In this document: one piece after another, positions 20,977 through 30,609 of the stretch
How positions within the stretch are numbered: position 1 is the first letter of the stretch
Layout of the letters: the number at the start of each line of letters is the position of its first letter
DNA from: Amycolatopsis lexingtonensis
Lineage (GTDB): Bacteria > Actinomycetota > Actinomycetes > Mycobacteriales > Pseudonocardiaceae
NCBI RefSeq assembly: GCF_014873755.1
Contig: NZ_JADBEG010000001.1
Location: forward strand, 5,563,501 to 5,627,500
Reading direction: 5' to 3'
Length of the DNA stretch: 64,000 nt
Program-made: the position numbers and the translations under genes
Notes under the pieces: model-generated
Seen by the model: the letters and a program-made list of their open reading frames with translations, nothing else
What the model was told of the DNA's origin: nothing
The model's database searches: none

Positions 20977-21801
20977 ATGACGAGTTCGCCACCGCAGCCG
21001 GGCTGGTATCCCGACGCGCGGGACCCCCGTCTGCACCGATGGTGGGACGGCCAGGCCTGGACCGCCAACACCCGGCCCGCCCACCAGGCACCACCACCGA
21101 GCGACTCGACGCCGATCGAGCTGGACATCGAACGCGGCCACGACCCCGCTCGGATCCAGGACCAGGTCACCCGTGCGACGCGCGGCCGCAGCGCGGCGCG
21201 CAACGGCGGCGGAACCCTGTTCACCGAGCCGGTGCTGGTGGTCAACCAGCGCGCCAAACTGATCGAGATGGCCAACGAGTTCGGCGTTTTCGACCAGAAC
21301 GGCAACCGCCTCGGCGGCGTGGTGGAGGTCGGCCAGAGCACGCTGAAGAAGGCGATCCGGCTCCTGACCAAGTACGACCAGTTCCTGACCCACAAGTTCG
21401 AGGTCCGCGACGCCAACCACAGCACCGTGCTGAAGGTGACCCGGCCGGCGAAGGTGTTCAAGTCACGATTCCTGGTCACCCGGGCCGACGAGAGCCCGAT
21501 CGGCGAGATCGTGCAAGAAAACGTCTTCGGGAAGATCCGATTCGGCTTCGTCGTGGACGGCCGTTCGGTCGGCGGGATCTTCGCCGAAAACTGGCGAGCC
21601 TGGAACTTCTCGATCCGCGACCACGCCGGGACGGAGGTCGCCCGGGTGACGAAGACGTGGGGCGGGTTCATCAAGGCCGCTTTCACGACGGCTGACAACT
21701 ACGTCGTGGAGATCCCCCACCCCCTGCCGGATCCGCTCGCCAGCATGGTCGTCGCCGCGGCGCTCACGATCGACACCGCGCTGAAGCAGGACACCGACTG
21801 A
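20977..21801 (+). CDS. DUF2510 plus LURP-one/scramblase-like protein
   Basis: 274 residues. Residues 8-29 form a DUF2510 motif (PGWYPDARDPRLHRWWDGQ), typical of actinobacterial membrane-associated or secretion-linked proteins. Residues 75-260 look like the LURP-one-related / phospholipid scramblase fold (LFTEPVLVVNQRAKLIEMAN, ENVFGKIRFGFVVDGRSVGG). The last 25 residues include a weak hydrophobic helix (LASMVVAAALTIDTAL), as in scramblases. TAAGCT lies 8 nt before ATG 20977, so the transcript may be leaderless. Phospholipid binding is an inference from fold. Confidence 0.83.
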   Translation: MTSSPPQPGWYPDARDPRLHRWWDGQAWTANTRPAHQAPPPSDSTPIELDIERGHDPARIQDQVTRATRGRSAARNGGGTLFTEPVLVVNQRAKLIEMANEFGVFDQNGNRLGGVVEVGQSTLKKAIRLLTKYDQFLTHKFEVRDANHSTVLKVTRPAKVFKSRFLVTRADESPIGEIVQENVFGKIRFGFVVDGRSVGGIFAENWRAWNFSIRDHAGTEVARVTKTWGGFIKAAFTTADNYVVEIPHPLPDPLASMVVAAALTIDTALKQDTD

Positions 21802-21905
21802 TCGAGTGACCGGCGTCTCATCTTCTCCAGGTGGACAGCGGGCCCGGCACGGCTCAATGTGAAGAAGGGCCGGGACGCCGCAGTCTCGCCGGGACGGAGG
21901 TCACC

Positions 21906-22949
21906 GTGGAACCGTTGCCGGAAAACAGCGACAGGAGCTGGACAGAGCCCGGGATCTACGAGGTCTCGGCCGGTGTCTATCGAATCCCGTTGCCGCTGCC
22001 GAACGACGGTCTGCGCGCGGTCAACGTCTACGCGGTCACCGATGGCGAAAAGCTCGTCCTGGTCGATTCGGGCTGGGCGCTGAGCGTGGCCCGCCAACAG
22101 CTCGCCGATGCCCTGGGTGGCATTGGCGCGGAACTCGCTGACGTGAGCGAATTCCTGGTCACCCACGTGCACCGGGACCACTATTCGCAGGCTGTCGTCC
22201 TCCGCCGCGAATTCGGCTCGAAGATCGCCCTCGGCCAGGACGAGGAACCCTCGCTGAAGGCGTCTGGCAATCCCGACCGGTTGCCGATGGAGGCCCAGGT
22301 CGATCTCCTGTTCCAGGCCGGCGCCGGCGAAGTCGTCGAGGCGCTCGCTCGGGAATTCGGCACGAACCGGCGCCACACGGAGGCCGATCTCTGGGAGGCG
22401 CCCGACGAATGGCTGACACCAGGCCGGCGGCCGATCCTGCCCGGCCGCGAGTTCGACGTCGTCGCCACCCCCGGACACACGGCCGGGCACGTGGTCTTCG
22501 TCGACGACACCGCCGAACTGTTGTTCTCCGGTGACCACGTGCTGCCGCACATCACGCCCTCGATCGGCTTTCAGCCCGTTCCCGCCGAGTTGCCGCTCAA
22601 CGACTTCATCGGCTCCCTCCGCCTGGTGCGCGCGATGCCGGACCGCCGCATGCTTCCCGCGCACGGCCCCGTGTCCGACAGCGTGCACACACGAGTCGAC
22701 GAACTGCTGGAACATCACCGGCAGCGCCTCGAAACGATGGGCTCCCAGATCGCAGCCGGAGCAACCACGGCCAACGAAGCCGCACACCGGGTCGGCTGGA
22801 CCCGCCGGAACCGCAAGCTGTCCGAAATGGACTCGTTCAACCAGATGCTCGCGGTGCTGGAAACCGCTGCCCACCTCGACCTGCTGGCGTCGCAAGGAAA
22901 ACTGACCACGCACATCGTCGACGGCGTTCGGCACTACACAGTAGCTTGA
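21906..22949 (+). CDS. MBL-fold metallo-hydrolase
   Basis: 347 residues. GTG 21906 follows GGAGG at 5 nt, so the longer opening at 21831 is not used. Metal ligands are complete: HVHRDH at 87-92, TPGHTAGH, FSGDHVLP and PAHGP. A C-terminal winged-helix-like extension (LLEHHRQRLETMGSQI, ATTANEAAHRVGW) is typical of the glyoxalase II-like / LACTB2-type group. Substrate unknown. No clear operon partner. Confidence 0.92.
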   Translation: MEPLPENSDRSWTEPGIYEVSAGVYRIPLPLPNDGLRAVNVYAVTDGEKLVLVDSGWALSVARQQLADALGGIGAELADVSEFLVTHVHRDHYSQAVVLRREFGSKIALGQDEEPSLKASGNPDRLPMEAQVDLLFQAGAGEVVEALAREFGTNRRHTEADLWEAPDEWLTPGRRPILPGREFDVVATPGHTAGHVVFVDDTAELLFSGDHVLPHITPSIGFQPVPAELPLNDFIGSLRLVRAMPDRRMLPAHGPVSDSVHTRVDELLEHHRQRLETMGSQIAAGATTANEAAHRVGWTRRNRKLSEMDSFNQMLAVLETAAHLDLLASQGKLTTHIVDGVRHYTVA

Positions 22950-23028
22950 TGATCGCCTGGGCAGCACCGGGAGTAGCCGCCCCGTAACACTGACAGCCAA
23001 CCACCGGGCATCCTGCATACTGGGTGAA

Positions 23029-23430
23029 ATGGATGTCATCAGACGCGCCCGCACTACGGACGTCAAGGCGCTTGAGCGCCTGTTCGGCGCGCCCGATGAG
23101 CCGTTGGCAGCGACACTCCGTGAGCTCATGAACACCCCCCATGTCTCGCTGGTCGTGGCCGAGGACCACAACGGTGTCGTCGGGACCGCACAACTGACAG
23201 TGCTCCGAGGACTCTCGTGGAACGGCGCGACCCGCGGCCTGCTCGAAGGCATCCGCGCCACCCGACGAGGCGTGACGAGCGCGCTCCTGACCTGGGGCAT
23301 CGACGAAGCTCGCCGGCGAGGGTGCGCTCGTGTCCACCTGGATTCCGGCCTCACCCGCGGCGATCTGCGGGAGTTCTACGCACGCTTCGGTTTCGAGCAC
23401 AGCTATCAAGGCTTCACCCGCGCGCTGTGA
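23029..23430 (+). CDS. GNAT-like protein with altered acetyl-CoA loop
   Basis: 133 residues. Similar along its whole length to the next gene (VIRRAR start, VGTAQLTVLRGLSWNGA, EARRRGCARVHLDSG, FYARFGFEHSYQGF). The loop that should read R/QxxGxG/A is ATRRGVTSAL here, where the downstream paralogue has DHRGAGLGAD. The first third is about 15 residues shorter. Activity is therefore uncertain. It lies 10 bp upstream of the paralogue and is likely transcribed with it. Confidence 0.8.
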   Translation: MDVIRRARTTDVKALERLFGAPDEPLAATLRELMNTPHVSLVVAEDHNGVVGTAQLTVLRGLSWNGATRGLLEGIRATRRGVTSALLTWGIDEARRRGCARVHLDSGLTRGDLREFYARFGFEHSYQGFTRAL

Positions 23431-23440
23431 TACTGGCGCC

Positions 23441-23893
23441 GTGACCGAATACGTGATCCGCAGGGCACGACGCGAGGACATCGATGCGATCGTGCGCATG
23501 CTGGCGGACGACCAGCTGGGCGCCACCCGAGACGCCCCTGACGACCTCGACCCCTATCTGCGCGCTTTCGACGAAATCGTCAAGGATTCCAACCAGTTGC
23601 TGGTCGTCGTCGCGTTCGACGACGAACCGGTCGGCACCCTGCAACTGACCATCATTCCCGGCCTCGCCCGGCGAGGCGCGCTTCGCGGTCAGGTCGAGGC
23701 CGTACGGGTCCACGCGGACCACCGCGGCGCCGGACTCGGCGCCGACCTCATGCACTGGGCGATCGCCGAGTCACGGCGGCGCGGGTGCGCACTCGTGCAG
23801 CTGACGTCCGACACCTCCAGGACGGACGCGCACCGCTTCTACGAGCGCCTCGGTTTCACCCCGAGCCACACGGGATTCAAGCTCAAGCTCTGA
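23441..23893 (+). CDS. GNAT-family N-acetyltransferase
   Basis: 150 residues from GTG 23441, the first codon after which the GNAT fold begins (TEYVIRRARREDIDAIVRML). The acetyl-CoA loop VHADHRGAGLGADLMHWAI is intact, and the end FYERLGFTPSHTGFKLKL is canonical. Paralogue of the gene immediately upstream. A strong terminator at 24034-24065 closes the pair. Confidence 0.88.
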   Translation: MTEYVIRRARREDIDAIVRMLADDQLGATRDAPDDLDPYLRAFDEIVKDSNQLLVVVAFDDEPVGTLQLTIIPGLARRGALRGQVEAVRVHADHRGAGLGADLMHWAIAESRRRGCALVQLTSDTSRTDAHRFYERLGFTPSHTGFKLKL

Positions 23894-24033
23894 GCTGTAC
23901 CAACCACACCGCTGACCGATCTCCATTCTGTCCACTTCGGACACCAAGTCACTCAAGTCACCTCCTGCACGTCCGGACACGAACGTCCGCGCACGCGAAC
24001 CATTCCCAATGAATTGCGCTTCGTCAAGCCACG

Positions 24034-24065
24034 AAGGGCGCGAACGGACCGTTCGCGCCCTTTCG
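24034..24065 (+). terminator. Terminator after GNAT pair
   Basis: AAGGGCGCGAAC (24034-24045) pairs with GTTCGCGCCCTT (24051-24062) around GGACC, followed by T-rich sequence. Confidence 0.85.
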
Positions 24066-24110
24066 CCACCCATTCCTGCGAATCTCGATGACTTTTGTTG
24101 CGAGCCGTCG

Positions 24111-24116
24111 TACGGT
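24111..24116 (+). promoter_or_regulatory. -10 box of the DUF222/HNH gene
   Basis: TACGGT lies exactly 7 nt before ATG 24124, with TGACTT 16 nt upstream as a weak -35. This favours 24124 as a leaderless start over the in-frame ATG at 24088, which would sit upstream of the promoter. Confidence 0.6.
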
Positions 24117-24123
24117 CGGGCTC

Positions 24124-25398
24124 ATGGCACCTTCACAACCAGTACGCAAGCTCGTCCCTGCAACCGGCTCCACGAGCAGCGACGACAGACTCCCCACGAA
24201 GCTGCGCTCGATCCGATGTGACCCGGAATCGTTGCAGCGCATGAAAGATGACCAAGTCGTCGACCTCATCCGCGATACCGACGCGGAGATCTCCAAGCTG
24301 CAAGCTGTTCAGCTGAGAGCTATCGCAGATCTGAGTGTGCGGCGGAGACGGGAGCCCAGCGCGGCTTCGGAAGTAGCACTTGCCCTGTCCATAACCGAAC
24401 ATCGCGCCAGAGCCATCGTTTCGGCGGCCAGCGCACTGATCGTCCGACTCCCCCGCATGTTGAACCTCATGGACGACGGCAGGCTCGACCTGTACCGCGC
24501 CATGAAGGTCACCGACGCGACGGCCTGGCTGTCCCAAGAACACGTAGGCGCCGTCGATGCGACACTCGAGGACCGAGTCCCGGGACGGAACGCCACTCAG
24601 GTCCGCCGAGCGGCGACCTACGCCGCCGCGCAAGCCGACCCGGAAGGTGCGGCGCTCCGCACCGAGCAAAAGCTCATCGAGCGGCGACTCGCGCTGCATC
24701 ACCACGACACCGGCGTGACCCACATTTCGGTCAACAACGCGCCTACCGAGAAGGCGACCGCTGCGTACGCCCGCATCGATCGGGCCGCGCGAGCGCTGAA
24801 GACTCCGCAAGAGGCTCGCACCTTGGATCAGCTCCGCGCGGATGTGGCCATGGATCTGTTGCTCAGCGGCGCGGGTGGCCCGAGCGAGCGCACCGAGGTC
24901 TTCCTGCACATCGACCTCGACACCTACCTCGGCCTCAGCGAAACACCAGCGGCCTTGGCCGGCCGCGGGCCGATCGCCGCCGCGGTGGCCCGCAACATCA
25001 TCGGCGGGCCCAACACAGCACTGCGACGCGTTCTCACCGACCCTCGTACCGGTCAGGCCCTCGAACTTTCTCCGACGCGCTATCCCCTCCACCAGGACGA
25101 GTTCATCCGGGTCCGGGACCAGGAATGCCGGCAGCCGGGATGCACACGTCCTGCACAGCATTGCGGGATCGAAGCGACGCGTCCTGTGGGCGGAGCCGAA
25201 GGTACGGCGGATCAGCCCGTCACCTATTGCGCACGGCATCGCAGGCTGAAGAGACAACCCGGCTGGGACTACGAAGTCGCCTCGGACGGCACGGTGAACG
25301 TCGCTACGCCGGCGGGGCAGGTGCATTCGACGACGCCGCCGTCGATCCAGCCAGAGCAACGGCGGGGTAACCGAACCCGAAAGAAGGGTCGGAAGTAA
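24124..25398 (+). CDS. DUF222 / 13E12-type protein with degenerate HNH domain
   Basis: 424 residues. An N-terminal helical DUF222 domain spans about 40-290 (ADLSVRRRREPSAASEVALAL, KATAAYARIDRAARALKT). The C-terminal HNH-like domain keeps zinc cysteines (CRQPGCTRPAQHC, YCARH) but lacks the usual DH dyad. Where relatives read C(D/E)xDH..P, this protein reads CGIEATRPVGGA, and CRxHHxxK is CARHRRLK. It is probably not a functional nuclease of the usual kind. The same family is the basis of the REP13E12 repeats in mycobacteria. Convergent with mnmA at 7 bp. Confidence 0.87.
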   Translation: MAPSQPVRKLVPATGSTSSDDRLPTKLRSIRCDPESLQRMKDDQVVDLIRDTDAEISKLQAVQLRAIADLSVRRRREPSAASEVALALSITEHRARAIVSAASALIVRLPRMLNLMDDGRLDLYRAMKVTDATAWLSQEHVGAVDATLEDRVPGRNATQVRRAATYAAAQADPEGAALRTEQKLIERRLALHHHDTGVTHISVNNAPTEKATAAYARIDRAARALKTPQEARTLDQLRADVAMDLLLSGAGGPSERTEVFLHIDLDTYLGLSETPAALAGRGPIAAAVARNIIGGPNTALRRVLTDPRTGQALELSPTRYPLHQDEFIRVRDQECRQPGCTRPAQHCGIEATRPVGGAEGTADQPVTYCARHRRLKRQPGWDYEVASDGTVNVATPAGQVHSTTPPSIQPEQRRGNRTRKKGRK

Positions 25399-25405
25399 TG
25401 GTTGA

Positions 25406-26497
25406 TCAGCGAGTACCCGAAATCTTCGCGCTACCCAAGACGATGTCCCCACCCTCGGAATCCGGCCGGTAGAGAACGACGACCTGGCCCGGAGCCACTC
25501 CACGCAGCGGCTCACGCAGGTGCACCGTCATGGTGTCGGAATCCACGTCGGCGACCGCGTCGACAATGCCTCCGTGGGCCCTGACCTGGACCACGCACTC
25601 GGTCGGTTCGGTCAGCGGGCTGCCGCTGGGCCAGATCGCCCGATCAGCCTCGATCACCTTGACACCGAGCTCGGCGGCGGGACCGACCTTGACGGAGCCG
25701 GACACCGGTTCGAGCGACAGGACGTACCGCGGACGACCGTCCGGTGCCGGAGCATCGATCCCCAGGCCTTTGCGCTGGCCGACCGTGAATCCGTGCACTC
25801 CGGTGTGCCGGCCGAGGACCGCACCCGTCTCCGCGTCGACGAGTTCGCCGGGGCGCTGCCCCAAACGGTCTTCCAAGAACTTCTTGGTGTCGCCGTCCGG
25901 GATGAAGCAGATGTCATGGCTGTCGGGCTTGTTGGCGACGGACAGGCCTCGCCGCTCTGCCTCGGCCCGAACATCGGACTTCCAGGAGTCGCCGAGGGGG
26001 AACATGGCGTGGCTGAGCTGTTCCGCGGTGAGGGAGGCGAGCACGTAGGACTGGTCCTTGCCGCTGTCCGCGCTACGGCGCAGCTCAGGCACACCGTCAA
26101 CGACCGACAGGCGCGCGTAGTGGCCGGTGGCGACCGCGTCGAAGCCGAGCGCCATCGCCTTCTCGAGAAGAGCTTCGAACTTGATCTTCTCGTTGCAGGT
26201 CACGCACGGGTTAGGGGTGCGTCCGGCGGCGTATTCACCGACGAAGGTCTCGACGACCTCTTCGGTGAATCGCTCGGCGAAATCCCAGATGTAGAAAGGA
26301 ATGCCAAGAATATCCGCGGCTCGCCGGGCATCGTGCGAGTCTTCGATCGTGCAGCACCCGCGCGAGCCGGTCCGCAATGTTCCCGGTTTGGCCGACAGCG
26401 CCAAGTGCACGCCGACGACGTCGTGTCCGGCGTCCACCGCGCGCGCTGCGGCGACTGCCGAGTCCACTCCTCCGCTCATCGCGGCCAATACCCGCAT
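25406..26497 (-). CDS. mnmA: tRNA-specific 2-thiouridylase
   Basis: Adds sulfur to U34 of Lys, Glu and Gln tRNAs using ATP and sulfur relayed from a cysteine desulfurase. 363 residues from ATG 26497. The PP-loop [10 protein letters not shown] is at residues 7-16. The catalytic pair is C101 ([14 protein letters not shown]) and a Cys near residue 200 ([11 protein letters not shown]). C-terminal beta-barrel domains follow ([26 protein letters not shown]). It starts 4 nt after the cysteine desulfurase stop, as in Rv3025c-Rv3024c, so enzyme and sulfur donor are co-expressed. Confidence 0.97.
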   Translation of the reverse strand: MRVLAAMSGGVDSAVAAARAVDAGHDVVGVHLALSAKPGTLRTGSRGCCTIEDSHDARRAADILGIPFYIWDFAERFTEEVVETFVGEYAAGRTPNPCVTCNEKIKFEALLEKAMALGFDAVATGHYARLSVVDGVPELRRSADSGKDQSYVLASLTAEQLSHAMFPLGDSWKSDVRAEAERRGLSVANKPDSHDICFIPDGDTKKFLEDRLGQRPGELVDAETGAVLGRHTGVHGFTVGQRKGLGIDAPAPDGRPRYVLSLEPVSGSVKVGPAAELGVKVIEADRAIWPSGSPLTEPTECVVQVRAHGGIVDAVADVDSDTMTVHLREPLRGVAPGQVVVLYRPDSEGGDIVLGSAKISGTR

Positions 26498-26501
26498 TGC
26501 C

Positions 26502-27698
26502 TTACACCTCTTGCTTCTGGGTCTGCTTGCGCATTCCGGCGAGGCCGGCCTGCCGTGCGCGCAGGACGACTCCGCCGATCTCGGCGGCCACTGCCTCGAC
26601 ATCGGCAGCTGTGGATGTGTGGCCGAGAGAGAAACGGAGAGAACCGCGGGCCGCGGCCGGATCGGCTCCCATGGCGAGCAGCACGTGGCTCGGCTGGGCG
26701 ACGCCTGCGGTGCATGCCGATCCCGTCGAGCATTCAATGCCCTTGGCATCGAGCAGCATCAGCAGGCTGTCACCGGCACATCCGGGGAATGTGAAATGAG
26801 CGTGGCTGGGCAGCCTCTCGCCGTCTCCACCGTTGAGGACGACATCGGGGACTTCGCGCCTAACAACCTCGACGAGCTCGTCCCGGAGTCCCTCGACGCG
26901 CTTGGCGTAATCAGCTCGGGTGGTGACGCTGGTTCGAACTGCGGCCGCGAAACCCACGATCGCCGGAACGTCCAAGGTGCCGGAACGGACGTTGCGTTCC
27001 TGGCCGCCACCGTGCAGCAGGGGCACGCAAGTCACGTCCCGTCCGAGCAGAAGTGCTCCCACTCCGATCGGACCTCCGAGCTTGTGCCCGGTCAGGCTCA
27101 GGGCGGCTGCGCCGCTGGCGGCGAAATCCACCGGAACGGCGCCGACAGCTTGAACCGCATCAGTGTGGAAGGGGATTTCGAACTCGGCGCATACCGCCGC
27201 CAGGTCAGCGATCGGGTTGATCGTGCCGACCTCGTTGTTGGCCCACATCACGGTGGCCAGCGCCACGGTCTCGGGCTCCGCGGCGATGGCTGCGCGAAGG
27301 ACGTCGGGGGAAACGCGTCCCTGGTCGTCCACGTCGAGCAAGACGACCTCGGCGCCGCCGTGGGCTTCGAGCCATTCGACAGTGTCGAGCACTGCGTGGT
27401 GCTCCGCGGCACCGCACAAGACGCGACGGCGCTGCTCTCGTTCTTCGTGGCGGGCCCAGTAGATGCCCTTGATCGCGAGATTGTCGCTCTCGGTGCCGCC
27501 GCCGGTGAAGATGACTTCGGAGGGGCGAGCGCCCAACGCGTCCGCGATGGTCTCGCGGGCTTCCTCGACCATCCGCCGCGCTCGGCGGCCCGAAGAATGC
27601 AGCGCGGAGGCGTTGCCCACGGTGGACAGCGCCTCGGTCATCGCCGTTATGGCTTCGGGCAACATCGGAGTGGTCGCCGCGTGGTCGAGATAGGTCAT
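26502..27698 (-). CDS. iscS: Cysteine desulfurase
   Basis: PLP enzyme that removes sulfur from cysteine as a persulfide for tRNA thiolation and Fe-S clusters. 398 residues from ATG 27698. The PLP lysine is K206 in [10 protein letters not shown], and the persulfide cysteine is C329 in [20 protein letters not shown] opens the fold, and HHAVL and TDAVQAVG are conserved. Directly upstream of mnmA. TACCCT at 27708-27713 (minus strand) is a likely -10. Confidence 0.95.
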   Translation of the reverse strand: MTYLDHAATTPMLPEAITAMTEALSTVGNASALHSSGRRARRMVEEARETIADALGARPSEVIFTGGGTESDNLAIKGIYWARHEEREQRRRVLCGAAEHHAVLDTVEWLEAHGGAEVVLLDVDDQGRVSPDVLRAAIAAEPETVALATVMWANNEVGTINPIADLAAVCAEFEIPFHTDAVQAVGAVPVDFAASGAAALSLTGHKLGGPIGVGALLLGRDVTCVPLLHGGGQERNVRSGTLDVPAIVGFAAAVRTSVTTRADYAKRVEGLRDELVEVVRREVPDVVLNGGDGERLPSHAHFTFPGCAGDSLLMLLDAKGIECSTGSACTAGVAQPSHVLLAMGADPAAARGSLRFSLGHTSTAADVEAVAAEIGGVVLRARQAGLAGMRKQTQKQEV

Positions 27699-27762
27699 CG
27701 CTCTACCAGGGTAGTCCGCTTCAGCGCGTGACCAAGCCCACCCTGGCCCTCGAAGTGGGCTG

Positions 27763-29130
27763 TCACACCTTTGACGGCCACCGCCCCGTCAGCCGGACGC
27801 CCAGCAGCGCCAACGCCGTCAATGCGACGGTGAGCAGGGCCATCGCCGGCGACGGGGCCAGAACCGAGCCGACTACGCCGAGCAGGACGCCGCCCAGGCC
27901 GATCAGCAGGGCGGAGCCCACCCAGTCCGCGAGTTGCATCGCCGACGTGTTGAATCCGCGTTCACCTTCGGGTGAGTAGCGCAGCAGGAGGACCGAGATC
28001 GCGGGCATCGCGATCCCCATGCCTGCGCCACCGACTGCGCAGGCAGCGAACGCCAGCCAGCCGGTGCACCAGGGTTGCGAGACCAGGCCGAAGCCGACGA
28101 GCCCAACTGCGACCAGCCAAAACCCGGTGCGCAGCGAGGCCTCCCTCGACCAGTTGAGGAAGCGGCCTTGGGCTGCCGATGCCGCGGACCAGCCCAGCGC
28201 CGTGATCGTCAGGGGCAGGCCGGCGAGAGCCGGGCTGTAGCCATGGACGGCGCTCATCGTCAGCGGCAGGTAGGCCTCCATCCCGGCGTACGCCCCCGCG
28301 ATCAGGGCGCGCGAAGCGACGACTGTCGGCAGGCCCGGGCGGGAGGTCAGCGTGCCGGCTGGCAGGAGGGTTCGCAGGGCGTAGCCCAGGGCTACGAGGC
28401 CCAGCGTGCCGTAGCCGAGGGAAAGGAGGGAGTGGTGCTGGGCCGCCCACGTCAGTGCCGCTACGCCGAGTGCGGCGATGATCGCCTGGGGCACGCTCGC
28501 GCGGCGGCCGTCGAGGGTCGGCGTGTGCGTGGGCAGCCGTCGGACGACCACGAGCAGCATGACCGCTCCGACGGCCACGAGCGGGACCAGGCCGAGGAAG
28601 ATCCAGCGCCAGCCGATGCTGACCGTCACCAGGCCGGCGACCGAGGGGCCGATGACCGCCGGCAGGACCCAAGCTGCCGCGTTGGCCGCGTAGATGACCG
28701 GGCGTTCGTGGTCGGTGAATGTCAGCGCGATCAGGAGTGAGACCGACACCAGGAGCAGGCCGGAGCCGAAGCCCTGCAGGGCGCGGCCGAGGAGGAAGAC
28801 CGGCATGCCGGTCGCCGCTCCCGCGACGATCAGGCCGGTCGCGAACAGCGCGGGGCCTGCGAGCAACGCCGGTGCTGGGCCGCGGCGGTCGCCGATGCGG
28901 CCGGACAGGACCGTGGCGACCACGCTGGAAATGAGGAAGGTCGTGAACGGCCACGAGTACAGGGCCAGACCGTCGAGGTCGGCGACCAGGGTCGGCATCG
29001 CCGTCGCCACGCCCATGTTCTCGAAAGCGACCAACGTGACCACGAGCAGCAGGGCGATCGTGGTCATCCGGTGTTCCGCGCTCCACAGCACACTTCGGCG
29101 GCGGGGTGCGGAGTCGATCGTCGAGGCCAT
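27763..29130 (-). CDS. MFS transporter (drug efflux type)
   Basis: 455 residues with 12 to 14 transmembrane helices. Motif A-like loop [17 protein letters not shown] follows helix 2, and [20 protein letters not shown] carries the motif C/B-like region of DHA2-type exporters. The large N-terminal half and the central charged loop ([19 protein letters not shown]) fit the EmrB/QacA group. Substrate unknown. It lies 44 bp downstream of the LuxR gene on the same strand and may be its target. Confidence 0.9.
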   Translation of the reverse strand: MASTIDSAPRRRSVLWSAEHRMTTIALLLVVTLVAFENMGVATAMPTLVADLDGLALYSWPFTTFLISSVVATVLSGRIGDRRGPAPALLAGPALFATGLIVAGAATGMPVFLLGRALQGFGSGLLLVSVSLLIALTFTDHERPVIYAANAAAWVLPAVIGPSVAGLVTVSIGWRWIFLGLVPLVAVGAVMLLVVVRRLPTHTPTLDGRRASVPQAIIAALGVAALTWAAQHHSLLSLGYGTLGLVALGYALRTLLPAGTLTSRPGLPTVVASRALIAGAYAGMEAYLPLTMSAVHGYSPALAGLPLTITALGWSAASAAQGRFLNWSREASLRTGFWLVAVGLVGFGLVSQPWCTGWLAFAACAVGGAGMGIAMPAISVLLLRYSPEGERGFNTSAMQLADWVGSALLIGLGGVLLGVVGSVLAPSPAMALLTVALTALALLGVRLTGRWPSKV

Positions 29131-29174
29131 GATCAGCAGCGTGCAACCTCCAGCCCGCTGGAGGTCAAGCCGCC

Positions 29175-30458
29175 TCAGGCGGTGCGGTGGGTCACCGGTT
29201 CCAGGGGCAGGTCGCGGGCCAGGGCGGCGGCCTCGCCGCGGGACGTGACGCTCAGCTTGTCGAGGATGTTGCGGACGTGGAACTTGACCGTGTGCTCGCT
29301 GAGCTGCAGCTGTTCGGCGATCTGCCGGTTGCGCAAGCCCTGGGAGATGCCCGACAGCACCTCGAGTTCGCGCGGGTTGAGGCGGTCCAGCGGGCGCAGT
29401 TCCGGCGGTTCGGCCACGCCGAGCGGGAGGACCGCCGTGATCGTCGTGCCCCAGCCGGGTACCGCGTCGACCTCCCAGCGGCCGCCCAGGGCTGTGAGGC
29501 GGTCGGTCAGGCCGCGGGCAGGGAGCGCGTCGGCGACCTCCGGGCAGTCGTCACGGACGGTGATGCGGAGCGTCGTTCCGTCCAGCCGCCAGGACGCTCG
29601 GAGGCGGGTGGTCGCCGGGCGGTCCAAGGCGGCGAGCACCAGGCCGCGGGTCAGGGTGCGGGCCGTGTGGGCGATGTCCTGGGGCAGGGACGCCTCGCCG
29701 ATCGGGTCGGCGAGGTCGACGTCGACCTCGGTGTGCCGCACCAGGTCGGCCAGCTGCGTCTTCAGGACCGCGAAGGCCGCGTCGGCCTGCTCCACCGACA
29801 GGACCTGGTCGCGGTCGACCACGCCCTTGAGCGCGAGCATTGCGTCGGCCGCGAGGTCGACCGCGGTGCGGCGGGCGACGGTGTCGGAGAGGCGTCCGGA
29901 ACGGAGCACCGCCAGGAGCGTGGTCAGCGTCGCCGCGTGGGTCTGGCCGAGGTCGGTGATCGCCTGGGCTCGTGCGGAGGCCGCGGCGAGGCTGCTGGCC
30001 AGGACGTCCGGGCCCGGGTCCGTCGCGCGCTGGGCCGCGTCCGTGCTGACGATGTGCCACAGCTGCGAGGCCAGCTCCAGATCAGCGGCGTCCAGCTCCC
30101 CGGCCTCCGGCACCACTGCGAGCACGGCGCTCTGGCCGATCGCTGGCGTCGATGCGAGCAGGACGATGCGGCGTTCGGTGCCGCCGAGGTCGCCGTCGAT
30201 GACCAGGGCTTTGCCCGGCTCGCTGCGGTCGACCAGGCGCTGCAGCTCGACGCTGGTCACGGCGCCCGTGATCGCCTCGTCGCCGATGACCTTGAGCGGG
30301 CTGCGGGGGCAGTCGCCCGTCTGCATCGCGGCGGCGCGGTGCGGGATCAGCCTCCCCAGTTCCGTGGAGAATCGGCCGAAGAACTGGGGCCGGGGAGCCG
30401 ACAACAGCCGGTCGACGACGTCGAGCACGTGCCGCGGGTCCGACCAGGAAGCGTCCAT
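29175..30458 (-). CDS. LuxR-family regulator with internal HATPase-like domain
   Basis: 427 residues from ATG 30458. Residues 1-150 resemble a GAF-like sensor. Residues 155-355 look like a two-component histidine kinase core, with a helical dimerisation-like part and a degenerate ATP-binding domain (LRITVRDDCPEVADALPARG, LTDRLTALGGRWEVDAVPGW, GTTITAVLPLG). Residues 365-427 form a LuxR/NarL HTH (LNPRELEVLSGISQGLRNRQ, LSEHTVKFHVRNILDKL). Sensor, ATP-binding and DNA-binding parts are thus fused in one protein. TACCTT ends 7 nt before the ATG, so a leaderless start is likely. Divergent from the oxidoreductase and upstream of the MFS gene, both possible targets. Confidence 0.83.
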   Translation of the reverse strand: MDASWSDPRHVLDVVDRLLSAPRPQFFGRFSTELGRLIPHRAAAMQTGDCPRSPLKVIGDEAITGAVTSVELQRLVDRSEPGKALVIDGDLGGTERRIVLLASTPAIGQSAVLAVVPEAGELDAADLELASQLWHIVSTDAAQRATDPGPDVLASSLAAASARAQAITDLGQTHAATLTTLLAVLRSGRLSDTVARRTAVDLAADAMLALKGVVDRDQVLSVEQADAAFAVLKTQLADLVRHTEVDVDLADPIGEASLPQDIAHTARTLTRGLVLAALDRPATTRLRASWRLDGTTLRITVRDDCPEVADALPARGLTDRLTALGGRWEVDAVPGWGTTITAVLPLGVAEPPELRPLDRLNPRELEVLSGISQGLRNRQIAEQLQLSEHTVKFHVRNILDKLSVTSRGEAAALARDLPLEPVTHRTA

Positions 30459-30609
30459 GGCGTCCAAGGTAGGCGCGTCCGTCGCCGGGCGGCCTGCTCG
30501 TCCGGCTAGTGAACACTGCTCGTCCGAGTGGTTCGGCGGGGCCGCCAGGGCGAGTTGACTGCGTGCAGAGGACATTCGAAGACCCACGATCCGAGGAGTG
30601 CCGAACACC

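Noticed and set aside
24088..24123. ATG 24088 as start of the HNH gene
   Set aside because: It lies upstream of the likely -10 TACGGT, and ATG 24124 is exactly placed for leaderless initiation.
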